From NCBI RefSeq assembly GCF_963966145.1, contig NC_091049.1:27280001-27344000 (forward strand): 64,000 nt of DNA, written 5' to 3'. This DNA is from Tenebrio molitor (Eukaryota > Arthropoda > Insecta > Coleoptera > Tenebrionidae). The stretch's first letter is position 1. Every line of letters begins with the position of its first letter. This document shows positions 10,601-19,531 of the stretch, in pieces. The notes beneath the pieces were generated by a model, which saw only the letters and a program-made list of their open reading frames with translations, did no database searches and was not told the DNA's origin. The translations under genes were made by a program, and so were the position numbers.

Positions 10601-12376
10601 AAAATTAATAAATATTTAGAACTATCCGTTGCTATGAGAAATCTTTGGTGTTTAGAAAAAATTTCGATTTTACCATTTATAATTTCAGCAACAGGAATAG
10701 TACCGCAATCTCTTTTTAAAAATTTAAAAATTTTGGACTTAGAGAACACATTGGTGGTTGAAATTCAAAAAGGTATATTATTATACTCATGTCACATCGT
10801 GAGGAAATTCCTTAACATTGACACAGAACATAAAACACAAAAAAGTCAAAATGTGGAGGCGAGACGCCGGTAATTATGTTGATAAGCACTGCACTATTAC
10901 TTGATAGTATTATCCGTAATAGTGTACGTACTCCGGCAAAATTGCCGTGCCGCCGGGTGGAGGTGGGATACGAAAAATATTATTTAAATTCAATGCTGTT
11001 TTTAAATAAACATAAAAATCTGTATTTTTCAATAGAAACTGCAAATACGTCAGCTTTTAGAGGTACACTCTGGCAAAATTTGTGAGGTTAGGTTTGGATG
11101 TGTAAGTTTTATTTTCTTCACGATGATATTGAACACAACACAAGTTTTCATAGCAATACCAATACCCTGTATTATGATAGTTTGTCCATTTTCCTCTTCA
11201 CATTTTGCTACACAAATTTTTTCAATAGATGAATTGTTGAAGCCATATAATTGAGAATTACGTATTAAATCCTACATTTATCTGTAAACTTACAATATTT
11301 GTCATGTCTTTATCGTTTATATTTTCTTAAAATAGTGAGATGCAGGGAACCAACATAACGCGAATTTAGCATAGTAAATTCAGTATGGATTTGGTATTTC
11401 GTCCAAGTCTCAGTTTTCTGGCCAAGGCGTAACCGAGGCTTGAAAACAAACAACGTCAAATCATTTTATTTTTTAGCTACGTGGTTGTCTTGTAAATAGT
11501 GACATGCAGGGAACCAACATAATGCGAATTTACAAATGTTTGGCTTACTAGCTCTTTTTAGAAAATAACGCTTTCGAATAAATTAAATCATATTTTATTA
11601 TTTTTCTCGATTTTTTTCTGATGTAAGTGTCAACTTTTTTTACACATTCAAATGTAGAAAAAAAAGCTTTACAAGAATAGGCTAAGAAATGTATAGTGTA
11701 CTATTTAAAAAAAAAGTTGACTGTCTTAACTTTGACATATGTCATCGTAGAGAAGATTTGACAACATCATCTGTCGTGCGGTCTTAAGCACACACTCTTT
11801 TTTTTTCTGAATTCTTTCTTAACCGACTCTTTCTGTTAACCACCTTAATATTACTAAAGCCACCTGTTTGGCAAATTCTAAGTCGATTGATTTTTAATAA
11901 GATTAACCTGAATGACGAAACATGTCGATATTCTCTGCCGTTTTTTGACTGGATATGTTATAGGATACGATATCGTGGAGCAGTTACCTGTTGGCGGTTG
12001 GTGCCTTTTTGGTCATCACAAGTTCGATAACAGCTGGACACTTTTTAGAAGACGAGGTTAGTCACCCTAAAATGTTTTCTTTGATGGAGAATTATTTTTC
12101 AGTCCGAGAAAATGCTGGCGAGTATTTCCATTCCAAAATGGTACACCTGGAATATCAAAAACAGAAAGCTTCTGTTGACAATTTTGACCAACACGACCAG
12201 ACCGATCAGCTTAAAATTTACAGACAGTTTTACCATAAACAATACTTTACTTGTGTTTGTGAGTACAACTCTTGGTGAGGATATATCGATTAGACATTTG
12301 TTTCAATTTTCAGATTGTCAAGACACTCTACTCAATAGTTTCGGTCTTCTTGAGTACAAAAATTGGAAAACGTTGA
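4661..12376 (+). CDS. Odorant receptor OR2 (type a), complete, 378 aa
   Basis: Insect OR subunit with exons 4661-4691, 4742-4929, 4983-5488, 6004-6103, 11964-12056, 12103-12258 and 12314-12376. The start is fixed by MDYQHHNLLN and by the shared 5' flank. TM1 lies at about residues 25-50 (KLTFLFYLALLVAQLYFFF); exon 3 (residues 74-242) carries VIDLWEID and RRINMF and TM2-TM4. TM5 follows WRDN (about 243-275), TM6 is in exon 5, and exons 6-7 hold PKWYTW, RPISLKFTDSFTI and LYSIVSVF. No stop or frameshift was seen. Intron 4 is about 5.86 kb because of R4-like retrotransposons and other insertions, against about 170 bp in OR5, its closest paralog. Whether splicing across it still works cannot be seen. 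AATAAA-like signals lie after 12505. Confidence 0.85.
5558..5854 (-). repeat. Hairpin element in OR2 intron 3
   Basis: Insertion of about 300 bp relative to intron 3 of OR7 and OR9, where the flanking AATTTTCTT and CATCTGAAACC lie close together. Read on the minus strand it starts TAGTTATTTATTTAACGAG and continues into a hairpin of two roughly 50-bp arms (5721-5841) with a TCGTTTCACTCG apex. A related half-arm occurs at 60608-60690. See the finding on the hairpin family. Confidence 0.55.
6104..6679. other. OR2 intron 4, left part
   Basis: No coding signal. It holds a perfect palindrome TGATTTCCGGAAATCA near 6592 and a second partial copy 25 bp on, suggesting the end of a small inverted-repeat element. 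The source was not recognised. Confidence 0.4.
6680..7258 (+). mobile_element. R4-like retrotransposon F0, 5'-truncated 3' end
   Basis: Positions 6680-6854 and 7211-7258 match the last ~220 bp of the R4-like element F1 (compare 10752-10976), including the last codons and the terminal stretch CCGCCGGGTGGAGGTGGGAT. It is split by a TIR element at 6855-7210. Its 5' flank AATATTAT reappears after the 3' end of F1, so F0 and F1 lie head to tail within one apparent target duplication. Confidence 0.75.
6855..7210. mobile_element. 356-bp MITE with 27-bp TIRs, nested in F0
   Basis: The left end CTATCGCGGCCAAAATACTT is exactly repeated in inverse at 7184-7210, giving 27 bp of perfect TIR. TA flanks both sides (6853-6854 and 7211-7212), and removing the insert restores the R4-like 3' sequence TGTACTCCGG seen in F1 and F3. 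No ORF. TA duplication suggests the Tc1/mariner superfamily or a relative; the parent transposon is not in the window. Confidence 0.85.
7259..10976 (+). mobile_element. R4/Dong-like non-LTR retrotransposon F1, near full length
   Basis: Longest of four copies. One broken reading frame (7289-10873) covers an N-terminal Myb-like region, reverse transcriptase and C-terminal restriction-like endonuclease (RLE). The 3' UTR ends CGGCAAAATTGCCG (a tight hairpin) then CCGCCGGGTGGAGGTGGGAT and ACGAAAA. The 5' end cannot be fixed because no other copy reaches it; it follows F0 almost directly. The clade call rests on domain order and on C-x2-C-x-H-x-C followed by RPD..D.AVP, and is inference. Confidence 0.7.
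7289..10873 (+). pseudogene. R4-like Pol of F1 (Myb-like / RT / RLE), broken
   Basis: Target-primed retrotransposition protein. Domains in order: KRKKWT..FIIREYF..YR..QNLADQRRAI (7289-7594), which looks like the Myb-like DNA-binding region of RLE elements; a linker (7608-8267); RT with NWKSPGGDQIHNFW, YRPITCLPTIYK, AFIDYKKAYDSVPHSWL, GIYQGDSLS and catalytic LLYMDDIKLYA (8741-10018); zinc-knuckle-like CRICG..EHIISSC; and nuclease core RPDIIILNKQQK, LLDIAVP, KINKYLELS (to 10873). Lesions: a frameshift near 7575, another near 8265, a stop after the FWSNIWSN segment (8489), and TAG at 10016 where F3 has Lys. It was probably mobile until fairly recently, since F1 and F3 agree closely in protein. 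Confidence 0.8.
10977..11963. other. OR2 intron 4, right part
   Basis: No gene. A ~38-bp sequence with GCAGGGAACCAACATAA occurs twice (about 11341 and 11503). A sequence at 11402-11450 (GGCCAAGGCGTAACCGAGGC) resembles the apical core of the hairpin family. From 11805 on the sequence matches OR5 intron 4 (34160 on), marking the right edge of the inserted material. Confidence 0.5.
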
Positions 12377-12630
12377 TCGGCTATTGCATCTTTAGTGATT
12401 AATGTTCACTGATTTTCCAAAAATGTCTTAAGAGAATGTACTATTAATTATGAGAAGATATAGCAATAGCAATTATCTTTTGTAATAATTTACAATTTTT
12501 TCTTTAAGTTTAAATAAAATAAAGGTACGTTTCTAATCACTTTTCGTGCCAAGTGCACACTCAGCGAAGTAACCTCTAGGAATTATGCTTAAAAACAAGG
12601 ATTGGTGTACGTTTTATAAAATATGATATA

Positions 12631-12838
12631 CAGGGTGTATTTTTAAAATGTGCGGAAATTTTACCTATGAAGTTGTGGGACAACGTAGAACACTAAAAGC
12701 AATTAAAAAAAATTATAACTCAAAAAATACATATCATTTTATTTTTTGACATAGAATTTTTTAAATATTTTTTCCGAGTTCTACATGAAGCCAGTAGCTC
12801 GTGGTTAAAATTTGGTCACGCATTTCAATACCAGCCTG
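12631..12838. mobile_element. Short TIR element (CAGGGTGTAT / CAGCCTG)
   Basis: 208 bp flanked by TA, with short imperfect terminal inverted repeats CAGGGTGTAT and the reverse complement of ATACCAGCCTG. A left-truncated copy at 34784-34946 sits in the same place after OR5, so the insertion predates that duplication. Confidence 0.6.
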
Positions 12839-13382
12839 TATAATGCATTTGCGTTGCACTTTACACAATAGGTGATTAGAAACGTACTTTAAAATGTTAC
12901 AAATTTGACAGTCCAACAAGAATAGGTCATTCTACGAATTGATTTTTCTTTTTTATGAACACTTACAATAGATTTCATTAATGTCATCGGAGACCGACTT
13001 ATCGCGGAATCAGGGGATTCAAAATCTAAGAAATTCCTTTTTGAGAGGATTTCCCTTGCCATTCAACGTGGAAACGCTACAAGCATTCGGGGCACTTTTC
13101 CAGATTCCGCATTATTATCGGAAATTTTCGCATTGTAAATTAAAAATGTTATTTGATGTTAGATTTTAATAAATTTAAATGTTATTCTGTACGTTTAATA
13201 CAACTTATTTGTATGATTAATATCTTTCAAGTCAAAATGTTATGGCACAATAGATCATGTGAAACAATTAAACACAAAGCACCTGAACCACATTATTTGC
13301 GGAATAAATGAATAAAATGATTTAACAGTACTTTACCTACCCTACCATCAGTTTCTAGTGAAGCAATAGTATTACATCATTA

Positions 13383-13480
13383 AGAGTAGAAGTGTGTCTT
13401 TTTGTGCTAAGCCCAGAGATTGAAGACCGAAACGCAGTTGAGGTCGACAACTGGGCGAAGCACAAAAAGATCTTCTGCTC
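13383..13480. repeat. Hairpin repeat, copy 1 of 3
   Basis: Arms of about 27 bp (AGAAGTGTGTCTTTTTGTGC and its inverse ending GATCTTCT) enclose GACCGAAACGCAGTTGAGGTCG. Further copies lie at 35312-35409 and 41053-41147. All are preceded by AATAGTAT-type sequence. No ORF. Confidence 0.65.
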
Positions 13481-13736
13481 TGAAGTATATACACTATTTT
13501 ATCTTCAAGGGAGCACAAAAAAAAATCGAACATAAACTCACTTATTTATTTTTCTTTTCCTGCAGTTAGCTACCAGATTGCAAGCACTAATACATAAACA
13601 GAAAATTATCTTTTCGTTGTTGTTTTTTCCTTAATTTACTCCTAATACTTTTGATCTAAATACCTGTTTATAATGACGATAATAATTATTTTCACCAAAA
13701 GTGGGTTTTATTTAAACTGCCTTAATTACATTCGTG

Positions 13737-13900
13737 CTTCATTAGCTTAAAATATTAATAAATTCATTTATAATGTAATTCAAGGAGTTGAATAAATTAA
13801 TGAATAGTGTTCTAGTTACGTTTCTGCCTAATGCGTATAAATAGAGACAAATTAAATAAGTGTATGGACTGAAAAATATTTATTTCTGCTCATATTGGGT
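13737..13900 (+). promoter_or_regulatory. Orphan OR promoter relic
   Basis: Matches the 5' flank of type-a OR genes (TTAAAATATTAATAA, AATTCAA(T/G)GAGTT, AGAGACAAATTAA, TGAAAAATATTTATTTCT) but no exon 1 follows. It carries GTATAAATAGAG, a good TATA-box match. The paralogous copy is at 35677-35829. Confidence 0.5.
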
Positions 13901-13926
13901 AAGTATTCATTTTTTAACATTTCTTA

Positions 13927-14053
13927 GGGCCGGTTTCACCAACGTGAGTTAAATTTAACTACAGATTAAAATATACGAAAACATTGTTATAACAATAGGT
14001 AACTAAAATAACGAAGGATTTTAACCTACAGTTAACTTTAACTGGCGTTGGTC
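13927..14053. mobile_element. Short inverted-repeat element (CCGGTTTCACCAAC)
   Basis: GGCCGGTTTCACCAACGTGA and, inverted, AACTGGCGTTGGTCC frame about 125 bp with matching inner arms AGTTAAATTTAACTAC / TACAGTTAACTTTAACT. The left half also occurs at 35858-35930, where the sequence switches to the OR3 upstream region. Confidence 0.5.
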
Positions 14054-14246
14054 CATAACAATTTTTGAAATACATAAGCATGTATTTTTGATTTTCGTGT
14101 GAAACCAATGATTTAGTTATTTTTGGATGGCCGTGGGTGTATCTTAATTCTTACACGTTCTTAATTTCAGATTCGCATATATTCGTATTCACATTCGTAA
14201 ACGAAAATTCAAACCGATCAGCGAAATAAACGTTAAAATGTAAATT

Positions 14247-14367
14247 TAGTTATTTGTGTATCAAGGCCGAAAAAGTGCATCTTTTTTGTCCGAGTCTGGG
14301 TTTTCTAGTCGAGGCGTAGCCGAGACTTGAAAATAGGCGAAGACAAAAAGCACTTTTTGATTCATGA
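14247..14367 (+). repeat. Hairpin element, TAGTTATTTGTGTATCAAGG type
   Basis: Starts TAGTTATTTGTG at 14247. Arms CAAGGCCGAAAAAGTGCA and its inverse near 14345-14366 enclose GTCGAGGCGTAGCCGAGAC, itself a small inverted repeat. A member of the hairpin family. Confidence 0.6.
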
Positions 14368-14489
14368 AAACATGAATTTAGAGGTTATCTTTGACAGATG
14401 TCAAGTTAGGCATATAAACTGCAAAATTTATATACTATTTAATTATACCATTTTTCACGTAATGTATCTCGGGAATCGAACACGAAAAT

Positions 14490-14616
14490 TAGCTATTTTT
14501 AATACAAGTGAGCAAAGTAATGCATTTAATCACGAGTAGGGAAGTTGGGCGTCTGAGCCGAAGACGAGGAGCCCAGTCGTACAAGTGATTAAATGCACAT
14601 TTGCTCATGCGTGTTG
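14490..14616 (+). repeat. Hairpin element, TAGCTATTT type
   Basis: Starts TAGCTATTT at 14490. Arms GAGCAAAGTAATGCATTTAA and, inverted, ATTAAATGCACATTTGCTC surround GTCTGAGCCGAAGACGAGG. Arms are unrelated to those of the neighbours at 14247 and 15669. Confidence 0.65.
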
Positions 14617-14835
14617 AATCTGATTTTTTTCATGATCATAAAATAGAGTCGCGGAATCGAAATTTCGGGCAGCATTTTTTGTCACTTTTTGAATTTTGAG
14701 TTAATTGCAGTTAGTGTATTTAAATCATCGCTTTCGCCTGCTGCTTACCCCTTTTTATTATGCCGCAAATCGCTATTTTTTAATGTAAATAAATCAAAAT
14801 GACAAAAATATGACAGAGTAAAAAATGACGTTATA

Positions 14836-15564
14836 CAGAGTGTCCCCAAAAAAAAAAGACGAGTCCATAACTCCCTTATTTATCAGAGGATTTTAATTAT
14901 CTATACACCAAATTCAATGGTTGTTAATAGGCTACAAAATGGCCTAATAAAATCAAGTATAGCCCTATGGACTTCAAGGGTAAACTGTCAAAATATTTTT
15001 TTTCAAATGGGATTACATACTTTTTATTAGTAATTCTGATAGAGATTTTAATTCTGAAAACAACAATGTATCACAAGTATAACTTCACATAAAAAAAAAT
15101 AACACTAACTTTTGAAACAAATGACGAGCATCAAGCGAAAAGCTATCAAAATGCACTGCGTTACAGTGTAATAACCAAATTAAGGTAGCTGGAAAAACAA
15201 ATTACAAATAATAACATGTGGGATTGCGCAGATATGCCGCCAATGTTTAGCGCAAAATGGAACATAGACGATAGTAGCGTTTTTTTACATTTTTTTTTGT
15301 GAATTTTTGGTATTTAAGTGTATATTTGTGATACATTATTGTTTTCAGAATAAAAATCTCTATCAGAATTATTAAAAAAAAATATGTAATCCCATTGAAA
15401 AAAAATATTTTGACAGTTTACCCTTGAAGCCCATTGGGCTATACTTGAATTCATTAAGCCATTTTGTAGCCTATTAACAACCATTTAATTTGGCATACAG
15501 ATAATTAAAATCTTCCGATAAATAACGGAGTTATGGACTCGTCTTCCTTTTTGGGGACAGCCTG
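14836..15564. mobile_element. Foldback-type TIR element with ~230-bp arms
   Basis: Left end CAGAGTGTCCCC, right end GGGGACAGCCTG, flanked by TA (TTA both sides). The two outer ~230 bp (14836-15075 and 15330-15564) are inverted repeats of about 85-90% identity including GGACTCGT..TTATGGACTC and GGTAAACTGTCAAAATATTT. The ~250-bp centre has no ORF. A solo right arm is found at 61351-61470. Confidence 0.8.
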
Positions 15565-15668
15565 TATTAACGTAAACTGTACATCTAGCTGCATCACTAT
15601 TTTTCATGACTGTTAAAATCACTGAAAAAATAACTTCTACAAAATTAGCCAACAGGCAACTCAGGAAA

Positions 15669-15775
15669 TAGCTATTTGTGTATTAAGAGCGCAAAGTGAT
15701 ACATTGTCGATTGAGAGATCTCGAAATCGACAATGTACATTTGCGCTCGCAACACACAAAAGATTTTTTCTACAA
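15669..15775 (+). repeat. Hairpin element, TAGCTATTTGTG type
   Basis: Starts TAGCTATTTGTGTATTAAG. Arms of ~34 bp (AGAGCGCAAAGTGATACATT and inverted AATGTACATTTGCGCTC) close on a very short loop AGAGATCTC. Ends ACACACAAAAGATTTTTTC, like other members. Confidence 0.7.
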
Positions 15776-15881
15776 TCGCAACTATGACTACTACATATTA
15801 TTTTTTTGGATCAAATCAATGTAATACCTTCTTAAAATCAGGAACTAATTATTCACAATATTGACATTAAAGGTACAATAA

Positions 15882-16130
15882 TTACGGTTTTTGAAAAGTA
15901 ATCCATTCTGGTTCTTTTGCTGCACTTACAATTTCAGGAGGTGTACACGAAAACGCTTCCTCAACAGTTTCCCTTCCTTCTACAGGCTTTTGAGCAATGT
16001 TTTTTGTAAAAACACAAAGAACACTGTAACCTTTCGACTTAACTTTTCCTCGATTTTTTTTTTCCTCATTTGGTGTATTGTTGGTTGCCGCATTCCCTCG
16101 GATGAAATTTTGCGGAAAAATACGAAACAA
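15882..16130 (-). other. Unrecognised 82-aa open frame
   Basis: A minus-strand frame with Met at 16130 and a stop at 15882; hydrophilic, with a basic stretch (EEKKNRGKVKSKG) and an acidic C-terminus. No domain recognised, no splice context, no paralog in the window. It may be a fragment of a transposon protein or chance. Confidence 0.2.
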
Positions 16131-16189
16131 AAATAATGAGAAAAGAAATATTTATGGATCCTACATTGTGTTTTATTTTTCATTTTGTT

Positions 16190-17508
16190 TAATTAGGCTC
16201 TAACGAGAGGCCGTACCTTTGGAAGGTTTTCAAAGATGAAATTAAAACGATTGCGCACACTTCGCTTAAATTTTATTTAACGAATAATCGAGTGTGGTGA
16301 AGTTTGGTCCCAACAAATGATAGAAATAAATAAATGAATTTTATAACAGAATTTGGCGGAAATTTGACCCAATGAGATTTGGCTCGCGCCCCTCGAATTG
16401 AGATCTGACTCATGAATAAATGACTAAGCTGGGCAAATAAAGGAGTTTCTGGCGCGAACAGCATTATACGAGTTTGAGATGCGAACTATGTGATCCGATT
16501 TAGATTTGACTTGTTTCTCCAATTAAATTGAACCCGACGCGATGCCCTGGAATCTCATAGATCACCCCGGTCTAATCCGGTGGTCGAAAATAAAAGGGAA
16601 AAAAGGTTCTAACAGGGCCAAAGGGTACCTCTCTTCACGTGTCAGCTGGCCTAGTTTGGGCACTGGCCCCCTTGGGGGTGACGCGGCTAATTTTATGCTC
16701 TTACGCCGGACCACAGCTTATTGAGTGCGACGGACACTGGCGGTAGCTTCCCGAACTCGAGAATCCAAGACATAAGTAATGAATGGAAATGTTTTATAAT
16801 AATTGCATACTGGTTCCCCTTGACAAGAGCACGTTTCCCCAATCGGTAAATGCAAGAAGATCACATACTTCGCGATAAAGAAATTAATATAAGATTCTAA
16901 CGAGTCACGTGGTCATCAAAAGCTCAAAGAAAATAATATAATCTTTACTTTAGAACGATAAAGAACTAAATGCTGTTTGACTAATTAAATCGCAACTACA
17001 AATAATGTACAAGAATTAGAGAAATAATCTACCTAGTGAATGTAAAGAACGTGGTCACAAAATGGCTGCCGGAAGTACTGAACGTACCTCCGACTACTTT
17101 GGAGATCAAACCCCGAGTGAATCAAAAAAGCCTTGTTTCCCGTCCCGCAATCGGTTTTATCATTTCTGGCGCACCCCCCTTTCGCAACCCCTACTTGACC
17201 AAAGTTCGGTTCTACTTTACGCCGACCGCGATACCCTTTCGATATCTCTAGAACTTTTGAAATTACAGTTTCCGTTTTTCCACCATCATTTTAAATGTTT
17301 AAATTTAGACTTTTGTTAGGACCAGACCGAATGTACATAATTTGTTGTTGGATTAGAACTCTGAAAAAGAACACTAAATTACTGACTCTATACAATAATA
17401 AACCTCAACATCAAGAAACAAACACAATCTAAAAAATGGAACAAACAGAATTAACAGGAACACTGAATTACCGACTCTATACAATAACAAAACTCAGCAT
17501 CAAGAATC
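16190..17508. other. Repeat-like region, no gene recognised
   Basis: More CpG-rich than its surroundings (for example 16540-16740). No long ORF. Sequence near 17340-17500 contains two partial copies of a ~100-bp unit (CTGACTCTATACAATAA..CATCAAGAA). Probably part of one large unidentified element ending near 18440. Confidence 0.35.
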
Positions 17509-17653
17509 AAACATAATTAAAATGAAATAAACATAATTAAAATGAGACAAACAGAATTAAAATGAAACAAACATAATTAAAATGAATCAAACATAATTAA
17601 AATGAAACAAACAGAATTACAATGAAACAAACAGAATTACAATGAAACAAATT
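17509..17653. repeat. Tandem repeat, about 7 units of 20 bp
   Basis: Units of the form AAACATAATTAAAATGAAAC / AAACAGAATTACAATGAAAC follow each other. Pure noncoding minisatellite. Confidence 0.85.
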
Positions 17654-17844
17654 AACCTTATTTTGAAACCTAAATTGGGCTTGAAACGCTGTTACGTAAT
17701 TGTCATGTCATGCAACTAAATTCCGTTGATCTGCTACTTCTAAAAATTGTTCTACATTGGTTTGATTCCCCAAAACCGTTCTAATTAATAATTACTTCGT
17801 AAATTTCATTCTCTCTCTCTCTCACTCACACGTCTGATTTCTAC

Positions 17845-18440
17845 GACTACCTGGCTTTACCGTTACCCGGTCCTCTGTGTTTTCTACCGACTCCCTTTCT
17901 ACTTTGCTTTGTTACTTTTCTAACTAAAAGTGCAAACGATTCTAGTTCTTTTCTACGATAAAGCGCTCTGTTTTTAATTTGCAATTCTCGCCCTTTAATT
18001 ACAAATATGCCACAAATTTGAGAATGCTAAAAAAGTAAATTAACCTAATGAACATTAATTTTGTTGTTCTCTCAATTTGAAACCTGCTCACATCAAATTC
18101 ATTAATTCAATTATCCCCTGATTTTAACTGGACCACCCAAATTGTCGAACATGTAATTACAATAAATTTATTGCAACGCTTCTTTTGCCCTGAACACTTG
18201 TTCCCCTTGGGCTATGTTTTGCCCCGGACGCGTACCTGCATTTTCAAAGAAAGGTTGGCAGATTTCACTTGAGGAGTGTGGTGCCACTCTTGTGAACAAA
18301 GCAACAATAAAATTTACAACTGACCAACATTTCCGTCGCAAATGAACGGTATTTAAAATATTTCGTTGAAATTATTTTAAAATTAAAATTCTTAATTTAT
18401 CGAACCTATTCGGACCGTTACAACACCGACACAAACTGAC
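17845..18440. repeat. Interspersed repeat shared with 41488-42030
   Basis: Nearly 600 bp (starting TACCTGGCTTTACCGTTAC, ending CCTATTCGGACCGTTACAAC) recurs inside the TIR element at 41467-42107 with small indels. Here the terminal CAGTGGCGGCTCGT repeats are not seen, so this is a different or rearranged version. No ORF. Confidence 0.7.
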
Positions 18441-19164
18441 ACAACAATTCTTTCTGTTTATTCGTTGTCACTAGTTACAATAATCACTGGACATCTGATT
18501 TTAACAAAAATTTCGAAGAGCGAGTGTTTTGTACATTTTTTCGCGCGGGAGCGACAAAGTCCTTGGAAAACGTCAAATTTGCGTTGTCAAATGCAAGCGC
18601 ATAGACCTACTTTCTGCATCGATTGTAGAAAAACAGTTTTTCACGACAAAACGTGGATCAACAAAATTCGAAACAAAAGAAGTTATGTTGTTAGGCGTTG
18701 CGTGTTTGTGATTTTGTTTACTGATTTTAGTTTAATCAGTGATACCAGCACACAATGCATTTAGCATGAATTTTCCCAGAAGTTTATCCCAAGCAATTCC
18801 ACGTTTTTTCGTCAATTGAAATCTAAATAACAGGTTACAAATTTAATAAGTCAAAAATAAGACAAGCTTTAGTTACCAATATTCAGAAAGCATTTTAAAA
18901 AAATTAAAAAAACTTTCAGCACAACATATTTGGCGTCCTCTATCCACAAACTCTCACAACATTCACTTTGCTCACTAGTGATTCAACCGCCATCTTTGCT
19001 AACGATATTCAGTGAGCAAAAACCACTAAAATCCCATGATCATGGAAAATAATAATTTATTTACTTTATTTTTAAAACATTTTCATATAAATAATTAAAT
19101 TAACAATTTTGTCGACTTCACATTAAATGGGCCTTTTTTGTTAAAATTGTCAAAATCTTGCATA
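18441..19164. other. Spacer upstream of OR3, nothing recognised
   Basis: AT-rich, with only short spurious frames. From about 19090 it matches 35935 on, upstream of OR6. Confidence 0.5.
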
Positions 19165-19419
19165 GTGATCCCAGAACTCTAACGTTTTATGATAGGCAGG
19201 ACTAGTTACGAAGGAATTAGTATTTGACGCCTCCTAGTGAGAAGAGGAGCACTTCGTCCAAAAGAGACTAGCGTCTGTCCTCTTTCTAAATCCAGAGCCT
19301 ACAGGCTAAAGACCGAACCTTAAAGATCTGTTTATTTACGTCCATTACTTGCTTCTTTGTTAAGCTGTATAACTTCCTAACGATATTGTCTATCACAAAA
19401 CGTAGAGTTCTGGGATCAC
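19165..19419. mobile_element. 255-bp TIR element upstream of OR3
   Basis: GTGATCCCAGAACTCTA at the left and its inverse TAGAGTTCTGGGATCAC at the right, flanked by TA. The inner segment ACGTTTTATGATAG / CTATCACAAAACGT extends the arms. It lies ~110 bp before the OR3 ATG. A paralogous copy (36002-36257) lies before OR6, so it predates their duplication. Confidence 0.8.
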
Positions 19420-19531
19420 TATACAAAACATGTGTTCAATTTCCTTCCGGAATTTCTTTCGCTTCTTATATTTCTAACAATATTACGGTTGGGTGTACAG
19501 ATTTATTCCTTTCGTTTGGAAATCAAGAGTT

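Noticed and set aside
15882..16130. A small conserved gene on the minus strand
   Set aside because: No recognised domain, no paralog, no splice or promoter context; listed only as an unrecognised frame.
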